From NCBI RefSeq assembly GCF_900107125.1, contig NZ_FNOU01000003.1, positions 120,275 to 184,274 of the forward strand: a DNA stretch of 64,000 nt, in the 5' to 3' direction. The notes below the pieces were generated by a model, which ran no database searches, was not told the DNA's origin, and saw only the letters and a program-made list of their open reading frames with translations. Of the stretch, positions 25,793 through 33,701 are shown in pieces. Numbering within the stretch: position 1 is the stretch's first letter; every line of letters begins with the position of its first letter. Origin of the DNA: Eubacterium barkeri (GTDB taxonomy: Bacteria; Bacillota; Clostridia; Eubacteriales; Eubacteriaceae). The position numbers and the translations under genes are program-made.

Positions 25793-26491
25793 TTATTCCT
25801 CTGGATTGACCTCCACTGTGGGTGTGGGGGCTGGTGTCGCCGTTACATTTTCAATTTTCTGCTGAGTCGTATGGGTAATCTCCCCAAACCAGGTCGTAAT
25901 GGTGGATAAACCAAAACCGGTATTGATCCCAAAGAATCCCAGCCAAATAAATAAAGTGTACAGAACGGTCACCAGGGTAATTACCACACTTTTCCCAAGG
26001 CCACTGCGATGGTAGCGATAAAACACGTATAAGCCAAGGGGGGGCAGGGCAATGATTAAAATAACCATCACCCACTTTTTCACCAATAGCCTTTTAAGCC
26101 TTCCCCCAGAAGTGTCCTCAGCCTCTGACAGTCCATCATCCCTGGTGGATACTGCTGCCGCCCCTGATGATGCACTTTGGCCGATGGGGTCAAATTCCTC
26201 TTCCTCAGCATAATAATCTTTAAATTTTTCCGGATTTTTTATGACATCCGCCACACAGGATTTATACCATTCCAATACCTGCTCATCATCGCATTCTATG
26301 CGCAGGAGGACATGACCTTGATCCTTCTTGGCAAAGCGAATGCTAATGGTGTCTGCACCGTACTCTGCTGTCATAACATCTCCCTGGCGATTTAATTTGA
26401 TTTTTGTAAAATCCCCGGTATCCAGTGCTATTTCAGAGGCATCAATCCACTGGCCAAGGGTCCCTGGAGCCGATAGCTTTTGCTTGTTCAT
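25793..26491 (-). CDS. Unknown protein with two C-terminal membrane segments
   Basis: I do not recognise a family. The 232-residue protein has an N-terminal soluble part that looks like a small beta-rich domain (ALDTGDFTKIKLNRQGDVM, HVLLRIECDDEQ). An acidic linker follows (AEEEEFDPIG), then a Ser/Ala/Gly-rich stretch. Two hydrophobic segments are near residues 140-158 and 170-190, and the tail is Pro/Thr-rich (ATPAPTPTVEV). AAAGGATG precedes the ATG. It follows the 27377 gene by 13 bases and precedes the c-di-GMP gene by 65 bases, so the four genes may share a transcript. The soluble part recalls the start of the 383-residue protein at 61478-62629: both have a short domain, acidic linker, membrane segment and Thr/Pro-rich region. 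Confidence 0.65.
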   Translation of the reverse strand: MNKQKLSAPGTLGQWIDASEIALDTGDFTKIKLNRQGDVMTAEYGADTISIRFAKKDQGHVLLRIECDDEQVLEWYKSCVADVIKNPEKFKDYYAEEEEFDPIGQSASSGAAAVSTRDDGLSEAEDTSGGRLKRLLVKKWVMVILIIALPPLGLYVFYRYHRSGLGKSVVITLVTVLYTLFIWLGFFGINTGFGLSTITTWFGEITHTTQQKIENVTATPAPTPTVEVNPEE

Positions 26492-26504
26492 TTGTTTTCA
26501 TCCT

Positions 26505-27377
26505 TTATTGTAATGCCGCCTGCTGAATCAACACGTCCATCTCAGCCAGCCAGGCCTGTTTCACGTTCTGTTGAATTTCATATCTTCCGGTGACCGCATT
26601 ATATTCAAAGAGGCGGCTAAGGGCGTAGGGGCTCGTGTTTCCACTTCTTTGGAGAATTTTGTACACCCCGATGGCATCATCGGGGTCATTTAGAGTATCC
26701 TCTAGTCTCCCGAGGATTGCCATTTTCTGACGGTCACTGGTACTGGCTGGATCTTCTAAATCAAAAATCTGGGTATCTGTTTGAACACTTAATCCAGCGG
26801 AATTTAAAATGGTATACTCTGTAATGAGGAAATCGTGCTGCTGATTAAAGCGATCCACAAAACGAACCAACTGGAAATCGAGCTGGTTCCCCACGTCAAC
26901 CGCAGACCCCTGGGGTCCCTGCCGCCTGACGATCCCCAGATTAAAGAGTCCCTCCTGGCTGCAGTCATCCAAATCGTAGGTGTAAAGACTTTGCCATTCG
27001 CCATTAATCTCCTTCAGGATTTGAATAAAGGCCTCCTGATAATACCACGTCTTTCCATCCACAGTATAGCCCATGCTTCCCCCATCGTCTGAGCCTGAAA
27101 AGCTGTTTTTTAGCAGCACTTCGCTTTCCGGTATGAGGGAAAACACCGCCATCTGATGGATCGTCCCCTTGCGGTTACAGGATACCGTGTACTTCGGAAT
27201 CTTCTGATAATCATCTTCATTATTATTTTGAGCACTCACTCTAGGACCATAGAGGCCGATATCAATTTCTACATTGCGCTCACGCACCATATAAAGCCAA
27301 TAGCCGATGGCACTGGCAATGGTGACGGCCATGAGAAGGGCGCACCATTTGAAGGCATTCTTTGAATTTTCGTCCAA
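26505..27377 (-). CDS. Unknown membrane-anchored extracellular protein
   Basis: The 290-residue protein has one N-terminal membrane segment (WCALLMAVTIASAIGYWLYMV), and the rest is predicted outside the cell. No catalytic motif or known family is visible. The start is taken as TTG 27377 with AAAGGAT upstream; no ATG is placed better. It is the first gene of the transcript reading toward the two-component/c-di-GMP genes, behind a good promoter at 27417-27445. A lone Cys (TVSCNRKG) and another in DLDDCSQEG could pair outside the cell. Confidence 0.65.
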   Translation of the reverse strand: MDENSKNAFKWCALLMAVTIASAIGYWLYMVRERNVEIDIGLYGPRVSAQNNNEDDYQKIPKYTVSCNRKGTIHQMAVFSLIPESEVLLKNSFSGSDDGGSMGYTVDGKTWYYQEAFIQILKEINGEWQSLYTYDLDDCSQEGLFNLGIVRRQGPQGSAVDVGNQLDFQLVRFVDRFNQQHDFLITEYTILNSAGLSVQTDTQIFDLEDPASTSDRQKMAILGRLEDTLNDPDDAIGVYKILQRSGNTSPYALSRLFEYNAVTGRYEIQQNVKQAWLAEMDVLIQQAALQ

Positions 27378-27416
27378 TTTTACATCCTTTTGATTCTATA
27401 TTTCTACTTTATCTGT

Positions 27417-27445
27417 ATTATAACAAATAACTTCGCTTCCTCCAA
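27417..27445 (-). promoter_or_regulatory. Promoter upstream of the 27377-18677 gene group
   Basis: On the minus strand TTGGAG (27445-27440), 17 bases and TATAAT (27422-27417), with an extended TGT before the -10, lie about 40 bases before the TTG start. Confidence 0.65.
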
Positions 27446-27446
27446 T

Positions 27447-27481
27447 AAAAAAACACCCCAGAGCAATCTCCAGGGCGTTTT
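27447..27481 (-). terminator. Terminator of the cold-shock gene
   Basis: ACGCCCTGGAG pairs with CTCTGGGGTGT (with G-T pairs) around a 4-base loop, followed by seven T on the minus strand. Confidence 0.8.
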
Positions 27482-27493
27482 TCTTCAAATGAA

Positions 27494-27694
27494 TTACTGT
27501 GCTACAACGTTCTTTGCCTGTAAGCCACGGGGGCCATCTTCGATGTCAAAAGTTACACTTTGTCCTTCGTTCAGGGTTTTGAAGCCATCAGACACGATTG
27601 CGGAAAAATGTACGAAGACATCGTCGCCATCTTCACGGGAGATGAATCCAAATCCTTTTTCACTGTTAAACCATTTTACTGTACCTGCGTTCAT
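27494..27694 (-). CDS. csp: Cold-shock protein (CspA family)
   Basis: The 66-residue single OB-fold protein binds single-stranded RNA and DNA and acts as an RNA chaperone. RNP1 (GFGFIS) and RNP2 (VFVHFSAI) are intact, with the start [18 protein letters not shown] lies 7 bases before ATG 27694. A longer in-frame extension to 27724 runs through the ribosome site and is not used. The upstream region holds a long inverted repeat around the promoter. Confidence 0.95.
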   Translation of the reverse strand: MNAGTVKWFNSEKGFGFISREDGDDVFVHFSAIVSDGFKTLNEGQSVTFDIEDGPRGLQAKNVVAQ

Positions 27695-27740
27695 CACGGT
27701 ACCTCCTAAATCCTTAATATCCAAGGAACCGATAAAAAAA

Positions 27741-27797
27741 TCACATATTTTTGCAAACCACTTATACTAGAGTAAAATGATCTGCAAAAATATGTGA
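27741..27797. repeat. Inverted repeat flanking the csp promoter
   Basis: TCACATATTTTTGCA (27741-27755) recurs inverted and without mismatch at 27783-27797, with a 27-base spacer. The spacer holds a probable csp -10 on the minus strand (TATAAG, within 27756-27782). One arm overlaps the -35 region and the other the early transcript. It could be a two-site operator or an RNA hairpin. Confidence 0.6.
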
Positions 27798-27904
27798 ATC
27801 AATTACTACTTCCTTAAGACAAATTAATAATAACCTAATTACTATTTTTTGTCAATTATTATTCGTCCTGCAATGGGAAATATTACAAAAATTATTTAAA
27901 AAAG

Positions 27905-27948
27905 GCACTGTCCCCCAGAACTCATCGACGGTTTTTGTGGGACAGTGC
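27905..27948 (-). terminator. Terminator after the gloA unit
   Basis: On the minus strand GCACTGTCCC (27948-27939) pairs with GGGACAGTGC (27914-27905), then TTTTTT. Confidence 0.75.
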
Positions 27949-27957
27949 GCTTAATAA

Positions 27958-28227
27958 TCACTCTTTTCTCAGATTGAGACTCAGCTTGGGCCAGGTTTGA
28001 CACATCGACAAGTGAATTCCAGTTTGCCTGGCCGTCTGTCGAATGAACTGATAGGCCAAAACATCTGGATTGATGCAATGGGCATTCATCTCATAGATGG
28101 CAGGATCCTCTGCAACGCTTCGGATATCCACATACTGATCGAATTCCAAGGAGCCATTGCTCTCGAAAACATAGGGAATGCCCTTGATTTCCACCACAAG
28201 CAGCGGTGCCCGTTCCCCCTCATCCAT
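27958..28227 (-). CDS. Small unknown protein, translationally coupled to gloA
   Basis: I do not recognise this 89-residue soluble protein. It starts inside the gloA stop (TAATG, one shared base), so translation is coupled, and it ends before a terminator. Visible features are a beta-strand-like start (APLLVVEIKGIPYVFE), a central acidic run and two Cys (AHCINPD, SMCQTW). It has no ribosome site of its own, as expected for coupling. A role linked to glyoxalase is suggested only by position. Confidence 0.6.
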   Translation of the reverse strand: MDEGERAPLLVVEIKGIPYVFESNGSLEFDQYVDIRSVAEDPAIYEMNAHCINPDVLAYQFIRQTARQTGIHLSMCQTWPKLSLNLRKE

Positions 28228-28613
28228 TACTTTTTTCTCAGAATCTCGATTTTGTAGCCATCGGGATCGGTGATGAAGTAATAGTTCTTCTTCCCTGCGT
28301 CCAGGCCACTTAAATTGGTAACCGTATAGCCCTTGGCAATGTGCTCATCATGACTGGCTTCCAAATCCTCTACTTCCAGAGCCAGGTGACCGTAGCCATT
28401 TCCTAAATCGTAGGGAACTTCCGGGTCGTAATTATAGGTTAACTCCAGGGTAAAGTCAGTCTGACCATCCCCCAAATAGACTAAGGTAAATTTACCCTCG
28501 GGCTTGTCCTTCCTTCGGACCTCTGTCAGTCCCAGGGCGTCTTCATAAAAAGCTAAAGATTTTTCCAGATCCATCACCCGGATCATAGTGTGCAGCATAC
28601 GATATTTTCCCAT
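28227..28613 (-). CDS. gloA: Lactoylglutathione lyase (glyoxalase I)
   Basis: The 128-residue vicinal-oxygen-chelate enzyme isomerises the hemithioacetal of methylglyoxal and a thiol (usually glutathione) to the S-lactoyl thioester. The four metal ligands of the family are visible: His in MLHTMIRV, Glu in FTLELTYN, His in YGHLALEV and Glu in YKIEIL. AGGAGG lies 5 bases before the ATG. A glutamate-cysteine ligase gene about 6.5 kb upstream on the same strand could supply gamma-glutamylcysteine or glutathione as cofactor. Confidence 0.93.
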   Translation of the reverse strand: MGKYRMLHTMIRVMDLEKSLAFYEDALGLTEVRRKDKPEGKFTLVYLGDGQTDFTLELTYNYDPEVPYDLGNGYGHLALEVEDLEASHDEHIAKGYTVTNLSGLDAGKKNYYFITDPDGYKIEILRKK

Positions 28614-28637
28614 GGATTCCTCCTAAAAGTGTATTGT

Positions 28638-29387
28638 TCAGTTTCCCACAACATCCTTGTAAAACTGATAGGCCGAAAGCTTCTTATCCAAATTAAATGA
28701 AATATAATGATCCATGATATCCATCACCCTCCGAATCATCTCATCGGGCAAATCCATATCCCGAATGACCTTAATGGGTTTAATCAGCAAGATCTCCATC
28801 ACAGACAGCTGTTCTGGAAGCAGGCGATAGGTATACCCTTCATCCCCGGAGCAATCCCGACAGATAGCCCCGCCTCCATCAATGGAAAAGTATATCAATT
28901 CCTCTGTTTTTTTGCAATGGGCACAGGCAGAAAGAACGGGCCGAATGCCTTGAGCCTCTGCAATCTTCAGCTGAAAAGCGGCCACCAAAGCAGTGTCACT
29001 GACCGCCTGTCCCTGGGATAAATAGTACAATATATGGTTAGCCACCTTTAAAACCGCCGGATTCCCCTGGTAAAAATCATAAAAGGCATCCAGCAGCTCT
29101 AAAATATAAGAGGCCAGGGACATCTTGAGTAAATCCTGACGCAGGGGATAGAAGGCTTCAACTAAAGTCGCCTGATTGATGGAGGCAAAATTCTTTCCCG
29201 GATAGTAGACAAATTCACTAAAGGAAAAGAGCTGGGTGGCTGCCACCAGCTGACTTTTACTGCGCCTGACCCCCTTGGCAATGGCCTTTTGCTTGCCCTC
29301 CTTCTCTGTAAACAGGGTGAGTATCTTATCCTGCTCCTGGAAGGGCTGCTCCCTTATGACCAAGGCCCGTGTCTTAACCTGGGCCAT
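28638..29387 (-). CDS. recO: DNA repair protein RecO
   Basis: The 249-residue recombination mediator loads RecA on SSB-coated gaps with RecR. It has an N-terminal OB fold (TRALVIREQPFQEQDKILTLF) and a zinc-like site in the C-terminal half (CAHCKK, then CRDC). Its ATG shares one base with the era stop (TAATG). It is the last gene of the conserved phoH-ybeY-dgkA-era-recO cluster. gloA follows 24 bases on, so transcription may continue into it. Confidence 0.93.
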   Translation of the reverse strand: MAQVKTRALVIREQPFQEQDKILTLFTEKEGKQKAIAKGVRRSKSQLVAATQLFSFSEFVYYPGKNFASINQATLVEAFYPLRQDLLKMSLASYILELLDAFYDFYQGNPAVLKVANHILYYLSQGQAVSDTALVAAFQLKIAEAQGIRPVLSACAHCKKTEELIYFSIDGGGAICRDCSGDEGYTYRLLPEQLSVMEILLIKPIKVIRDMDLPDEMIRRVMDIMDHYISFNLDKKLSAYQFYKDVVGN

Positions 29388-30283
29388 TAGTCAAAATAAC
29401 CCAGATCCTTTAAATCGTAATTCCGCTCCCGCCAATCGGCTCGAACCTTTACCCAAAGCTGGAGATTCACCGGCGTTTTTAAGAAGAATTCAATATCCCG
29501 CCGGGCCTGGCTCCCAATTTTTTTCAGCATGGCCCCCTGCTTCCCAATAATGATACCCTTGTGGCTTTTCTTTTCACAGAAAATGGTAGCGTCAATGTCC
29601 AGAATATTTTTATTGGGCCGTTCCTTCATCATGGAGATTTCCACGGCCACTCCGTGGGGAATTTCATCCCGAAGGAGATTGAGGATCTTTTCCCGAATCA
29701 GCTCGGCAACAATAAATCGCTCACTCTGATCCACAATCATGTCATCAGGGAAAAACATCGGGCCTTCCGGCAAATTCTTCCGAATGAGGGTGAGCAATTC
29801 TTCAATACCATCCCCCTCCCTAGCCGAAATGGGCAAAATGGCCTGGAGAAAATCATAGGACTGATAAAGGGCGATGGTTTTAAGCAGTTCCTCTTTGGGT
29901 ACGGTGTCAATTTTATTCAGAACCAGAAGGATGGGTGTTTTAATTTTGGAGAGCTTCTCTAAAATATACTGATCCCCAGGACCCAGTTTCACTTCCGGCT
30001 CCACCAGGTAGAGCACCACATCCACATCGCCCAGGGTATCCATTGCGGCCTTTTGCATATAATCCCCCAGCTTGTTCTTAGGGCGATGCATCCCGGGAGT
30101 ATCAATGAAGACCATCTGGCAATCATCCTCGGTGTGGATACAGCGGATGGCGTTCCGGGTCGTCTGGGGCTTGCTGGAGGTAATCACCAGCTTTTCCTTC
30201 ATAATGGCATTAAGCAGGGTGGATTTGCCCACATTGGGACGCCCGACGATGCTGATGAAACCTGATTTAAATTCTTTTTCCAT
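29387..30283 (-). CDS. era: GTPase Era
   Basis: The 298-residue ribosome-assembly GTPase binds the 3' end of 16S rRNA through its KH domain. G motifs are G1 GRPNVGKS, G3 DTPG and G4 NKID; the KH part includes HKGIIIGKQGAMLKKIG. GGAAG lies 8 bases before ATG 30283. The longer frame to 30376 overlaps dgkA and is not used. It sits in the standard Firmicutes cluster. Confidence 0.95.
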   Translation of the reverse strand: MEKEFKSGFISIVGRPNVGKSTLLNAIMKEKLVITSSKPQTTRNAIRCIHTEDDCQMVFIDTPGMHRPKNKLGDYMQKAAMDTLGDVDVVLYLVEPEVKLGPGDQYILEKLSKIKTPILLVLNKIDTVPKEELLKTIALYQSYDFLQAILPISAREGDGIEELLTLIRKNLPEGPMFFPDDMIVDQSERFIVAELIREKILNLLRDEIPHGVAVEISMMKERPNKNILDIDATIFCEKKSHKGIIIGKQGAMLKKIGSQARRDIEFFLKTPVNLQLWVKVRADWRERNYDLKDLGYFD

Positions 30284-30353
30284 TGATTCAACTTCCTTCT
30301 CTATTTGATGGCCATTTATCCGACTGGCCTTTTCCCATTCTATCCATCGTATC

Positions 30354-30740
30354 TTAAATTCCTCCCATGGTCGCAATGGTTGTCATGATGAGCTGCCAAA
30401 ACCGAGGTCCAAAAATAATGAGCCCCACTACAACAGAAACCCCCGCCATAAGAAGGACGGCTCCTGCGGCCGTATCCTTACTGGCCTTGGCCAAATCGTG
30501 ATATTCTTCAGTGTAGAGGTCCACCAGGGTCTCCACTGCCGTATTGACCACCTCAAGGATTAAGACAAAGCCAATGACAATGACCAGAGCCAGCCACTCG
30601 GGTGTGGTGATGCGGAAATAAAACCCGGCCAAAATGGCTAAAACCCCAATAATGGTATGAATCTTCATATTGGGTTGGGTTCGCAGCACATAGTTTACCC
30701 CTTGGATGGCATAATGAAAACTACTCCTTAAGCGTCGCAT
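30354..30740 (-). CDS. dgkA: Diacylglycerol / undecaprenol kinase
   Basis: The 128-residue membrane kinase has three membrane segments. It carries the family motif EVVNTAVETLVDL with the metal-binding Glu residues, and an N-terminal amphipathic stretch. In Firmicutes it mostly phosphorylates undecaprenol to feed cell-wall synthesis. GGGGGG lies 5 bases before ATG 30740; the frame to 30791 would run back into ybeY and has no better site. It lies 20 bases after ybeY. Confidence 0.92.
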   Translation of the reverse strand: MRRLRSSFHYAIQGVNYVLRTQPNMKIHTIIGVLAILAGFYFRITTPEWLALVIVIGFVLILEVVNTAVETLVDLYTEEYHDLAKASKDTAAGAVLLMAGVSVVVGLIIFGPRFWQLIMTTIATMGGI

Positions 30741-30759
30741 TTCATCCCCCCTTTTCCAA

Positions 30760-31230
30760 TCAGTCCTCTTGACCCATGATGGCCTTTTCACGGGTGCGCA
30801 TCACCTGTTTATCTCCAGGCACCATATGATCGTAACCCAGCAGGTGTAAGGTGGAATGGACGGATAAATAGCACACCTCCGCCTCAAAGGTATTGCCGTA
30901 TTCTTTAGCCTGCTTCTCAGCCTGCTCCAAATTCACGATGATATCTCCCAATACCAGGGGCATCCCTTCCTCAAGCTCGATGATCGCATCCTCCGGTGTG
31001 AAATCATTCATGGGAAAGGAGAGCACATCCGTCGCTTTGTCCTGATGGCGATATTCTGCATTAATGGCTTGGATTTCATCCGGTGTCACCATGGAATAAC
31101 TGATTTCCACCTCAACATCCGGCTCGATGCCCTCACTTTCCACCGTCCGTTCAATAACGTCTAAAATTTGGGCTTTCAGGGCATCATCCACCCCTTGATC
31201 CGTCCGGTTATCAAACTCAATTTTAATCAT
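30760..31230 (-). CDS. ybeY: Endoribonuclease YbeY
   Basis: The 156-residue zinc protein is needed for 16S rRNA 3' maturation and ribosome quality control. The metal motif HSTLHLLGYDH (HxxxHxxGxxH) is intact and is preceded by FPMNDF. ATG 31230 overlaps the phoH stop by eight bases (ATGATTAA), with AAAGG upstream. The longer frame to 31278 lies inside phoH and is not used. Confidence 0.95.
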   Translation of the reverse strand: MIKIEFDNRTDQGVDDALKAQILDVIERTVESEGIEPDVEVEISYSMVTPDEIQAINAEYRHQDKATDVLSFPMNDFTPEDAIIELEEGMPLVLGDIIVNLEQAEKQAKEYGNTFEAEVCYLSVHSTLHLLGYDHMVPGDKQVMRTREKAIMGQED

Positions 31231-32224
31231 TTTCTTTAACCTTTCGTTTTTCTGCCCGGGCCTGCCGCTGTTTTTCACTTTTATCGTAGGCTTCTATAAT
31301 GCGCTGGACCAGCCGATGACGCACCACATCCGATTCTGTAAACTGAATAAAAGCGATGCCCTTCACCCCCTTTAAGATATGCTGTACTTCCTTAAGACCT
31401 GAACGCTTTCCCTCGGGCAAATCCACCTGGGTGACATCCCCGGTGACCACCACCTTGGAGCCTGCCCCAAAGCGGGTTAAAAACATCTTCATCTGCTCCG
31501 GGGTGGTGTTTTGGGCCTCATCTAATATAATATAGGCATTTTCCAGGGTCCGCCCCCGCATATAAGCCAGGGGAGCCACCTCGATGAGCCCCTTTTCCAT
31601 ATTGCGTTCAAAGGCCTCTGCTCCCATGATTTCAAAGAGGGCATCGTACAGTGGGCGCAGGTAGGGGTCCACTTTATCCTGGAGATCCCCGGGCAAAAAT
31701 CCCAGCTTTTCCCCGGCTTCCACCGCAGGCCGGGTAAGGACCAGGCGGTCAACCTCTCCATTTTTAAAGGCCGTAATGGCCATGGCCATGGCGAGGTAGG
31801 TTTTTCCCGTCCCTGCCGGACCGATGCCAAAGACCATCTCATTCTTTCGGATGGCCTCAATGTATTTTTTCTGGCCGATGGTTTTGCTGCGAATGGGCTT
31901 TCCCCGGGTAGTAAAGCAGATGGTATCTTCGCGAAGGGCACCGTATTCACTGGAAAGTCCCCTGGCCTCCAGCTGGAGGATGTAGTCCGTGGTATCCTTG
32001 GTCATCGTCCCCTGGACGGCCACGGTTTTTACCATTTCCTCCACCACCCGGATACCGGCGTCCACAGCCTTAGCTCCCCCCCGGATTTTCAAGGTGTTAT
32101 CCCGGACGATGACATCAATATTCAGCCGCCCCTCAATCATCTTAATATTTTCATCATACTGGCCGAAGACCTTGGAGAGAATCTCCGGTGATTCAATAAG
32201 TAACTCTTTCGTGATTTCTTCCAA
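31223..32224 (-). CDS. phoH: PhoH-family ATPase
   Basis: The protein (about 333 residues) has an N-terminal KH-like region and a C-terminal P-loop ATPase core (GPAGTGKTYLAM; IILDEAQNTTPEQMKMFLTR). It is linked to RNA metabolism; its exact activity is unsettled. Two starts are possible: GTG 32230, only one base after AAGGAG, and TTG 32224, seven bases after it. The TTG spacing is better. The gene heads the era cluster and follows the phosphatase gene by 11 bases or fewer. Confidence 0.92.
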   Translation of the reverse strand: MEEITKELLIESPEILSKVFGQYDENIKMIEGRLNIDVIVRDNTLKIRGGAKAVDAGIRVVEEMVKTVAVQGTMTKDTTDYILQLEARGLSSEYGALREDTICFTTRGKPIRSKTIGQKKYIEAIRKNEMVFGIGPAGTGKTYLAMAMAITAFKNGEVDRLVLTRPAVEAGEKLGFLPGDLQDKVDPYLRPLYDALFEIMGAEAFERNMEKGLIEVAPLAYMRGRTLENAYIILDEAQNTTPEQMKMFLTRFGAGSKVVVTGDVTQVDLPEGKRSGLKEVQHILKGVKGIAFIQFTESDVVRHRLVQRIIEAYDKSEKQRQARAEKRKVKEND

Positions 32225-32235
32225 TGACACGCTCC

Positions 32236-32850
32236 TTATTCATACTTTGGTGCATACAGGGTTTCCAGTATTCCGTAGCCCTCTGGGCAGCGGATGATGG
32301 CAATCCCCCCCAATTTGATTTCAAAATGCCATTTAACATCTAAGGGTAAATCCAGCAGGTTCAGAAGCAGACTGTGAACGGTTCCCCCATGGGCGACGAT
32401 GAGTATCGTCTGATTCTCTTCTGCCTTGTCTTCTTCCCTGATAAAGTGTTCCAGGCGCTGGTGGTACTCCACATAGGATTCACCTTCTGGGAGGATGGTA
32501 AAATTATAATCCCCCATCCACTTCTTCCAGGCCTCTGGGTCCTTCGCCTCGGCCTCGGCAGTGGTAAGTCCGTCAAAAATACCAAAGTTAAACTCTTTTA
32601 ATACCGGCTCTACCGAAAGGGGGACTCCGAAGACCTCCGATGCCTCTTCTCCAATGATCCTGGCACGGCTGATGGGGCTGGCATATATCCGATCAATGGG
32701 AGTGCGCTGATGAATGGCCTGGATTTCTTCAAGAAGGCGTTCTTTCATCACAAGCCCCCGCTTGGTATAGGGGGATTCAGTGTGACCGTTGAGACGGCCC
32801 TCCACATTCCCCTGGGTTTCCACATGGCGTACAAGTATATATCGCTTCAT
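32236..32850 (-). CDS. Histidine phosphatase family protein (phosphoglycerate-mutase-like)
   Basis: The 204-residue enzyme uses a phosphohistidine intermediate. The nucleophile motif is LVRHVETQGN, and the second His is in VAHGGTVHSL; Arg and Glu of the pocket (ISRARIIGEEA, FGIFDGLT) are visible. Members act as cofactor-dependent mutases, CobC-type or general phosphatases; the substrate is not decidable here. AAAGGATG precedes the ATG. A minus-strand -10 (TATAAT, 32888-32883) lies just upstream, so this gene may lead the phoH-era transcript. Confidence 0.85.
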   Translation of the reverse strand: MKRYILVRHVETQGNVEGRLNGHTESPYTKRGLVMKERLLEEIQAIHQRTPIDRIYASPISRARIIGEEASEVFGVPLSVEPVLKEFNFGIFDGLTTAEAEAKDPEAWKKWMGDYNFTILPEGESYVEYHQRLEHFIREEDKAEENQTILIVAHGGTVHSLLLNLLDLPLDVKWHFEIKLGGIAIIRCPEGYGILETLYAPKYE

Positions 32851-32952
32851 TTCGTCATCCTTTAATCAATTGTTATGGTGTTATTATATCCTTATTTTTG
32901 AAAATTAAAAAGGACCTTCAATAAATAATATTGCGGATCCCCATTTTTTATT

Positions 32953-33681
32953 CTAGGACAAAATTAATTCAAGCTGGCACAGCAGCTCATCCCGTTGATT
33001 GATAACATCCACACGGTAGTGATGATTGGCCACCTGGGCCGAACGGACCGTCACTATATCGCCATAAAAGCCCTGATTTTTATAAATAATTTTCACCTGG
33101 GAAAGAGCCATAGATTTCACCTCTTCCAGGGGTAGGATTTCCAGGGCCCAGGCCAGGTATTTCACATGGTTCACGTGGGTATTGAAATCAATATCCAAAT
33201 AGCGGACCTGGAACTGCTTTTCCTCTGTCCAATCGGAAACCTTTGTCAACCGCCGCAGATTAAAATCGGTTTGATCCCCGGCCTGATAAACCACATTCTG
33301 GGGAACACTCTCCATCCGGCGCAAGCGGCCGCTTTCCGTATCGATGAGCATCCATTCCGTATCCGCCTCGATCATGACCCTCCCGCCCTGATCTCTGATG
33401 GCAAAACGCCTATGGGCAGCAAAGCCATGGAAGGCGATGGCCTCGGTTTCCACTGTAATCTCCTGATTAAAGACCGGGTACTCCATAAAGCGCACATCGT
33501 ATTTCACTAAGAACCAAGCTAATCCAGCCGTTTCCATGACCTCCAGTCCGACGCCCAGAGCTTCGCTTTGCTCCTGGCTGCTTTGCTGAAAGTAGTTCAT
33601 CGCCGCTACGGGTGACAGCTGGTAATCATAGGTACACTCGTAGCCATTGACCCGCTGTTTTTTTTCATATATTAATCCCAT
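32953..33681 (-). CDS. Acyl-ACP thioesterase
   Basis: The 242-residue double-hotdog thioesterase releases fatty acids from acyl carrier protein. The family active-site region DIDFNTHVNHVKYLAW (Asn-x-His and neighbours) is clear, and the N-terminal hotdog has YFQQSSQEQSEALG. AAGGAG lies 5 bases before ATG 33681; the upstream in-frame ATG contains that site and is not used. It follows gshA by about 20 bases, although no metabolic link is obvious. In anaerobes it is thought to set acyl-chain length or release free fatty acids. Confidence 0.88.
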   Translation of the reverse strand: MGLIYEKKQRVNGYECTYDYQLSPVAAMNYFQQSSQEQSEALGVGLEVMETAGLAWFLVKYDVRFMEYPVFNQEITVETEAIAFHGFAAHRRFAIRDQGGRVMIEADTEWMLIDTESGRLRRMESVPQNVVYQAGDQTDFNLRRLTKVSDWTEEKQFQVRYLDIDFNTHVNHVKYLAWALEILPLEEVKSMALSQVKIIYKNQGFYGDIVTVRSAQVANHHYRVDVINQRDELLCQLELILS

Positions 33682-33701
33682 TGTTGCTCCTTCTTTCATT
33701 C

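Noticed and set aside
27741..27797. Insertion-sequence ends or a CRISPR-like repeat
   Set aside because: There are only two inverted arms, no transposase and no regular spacers.
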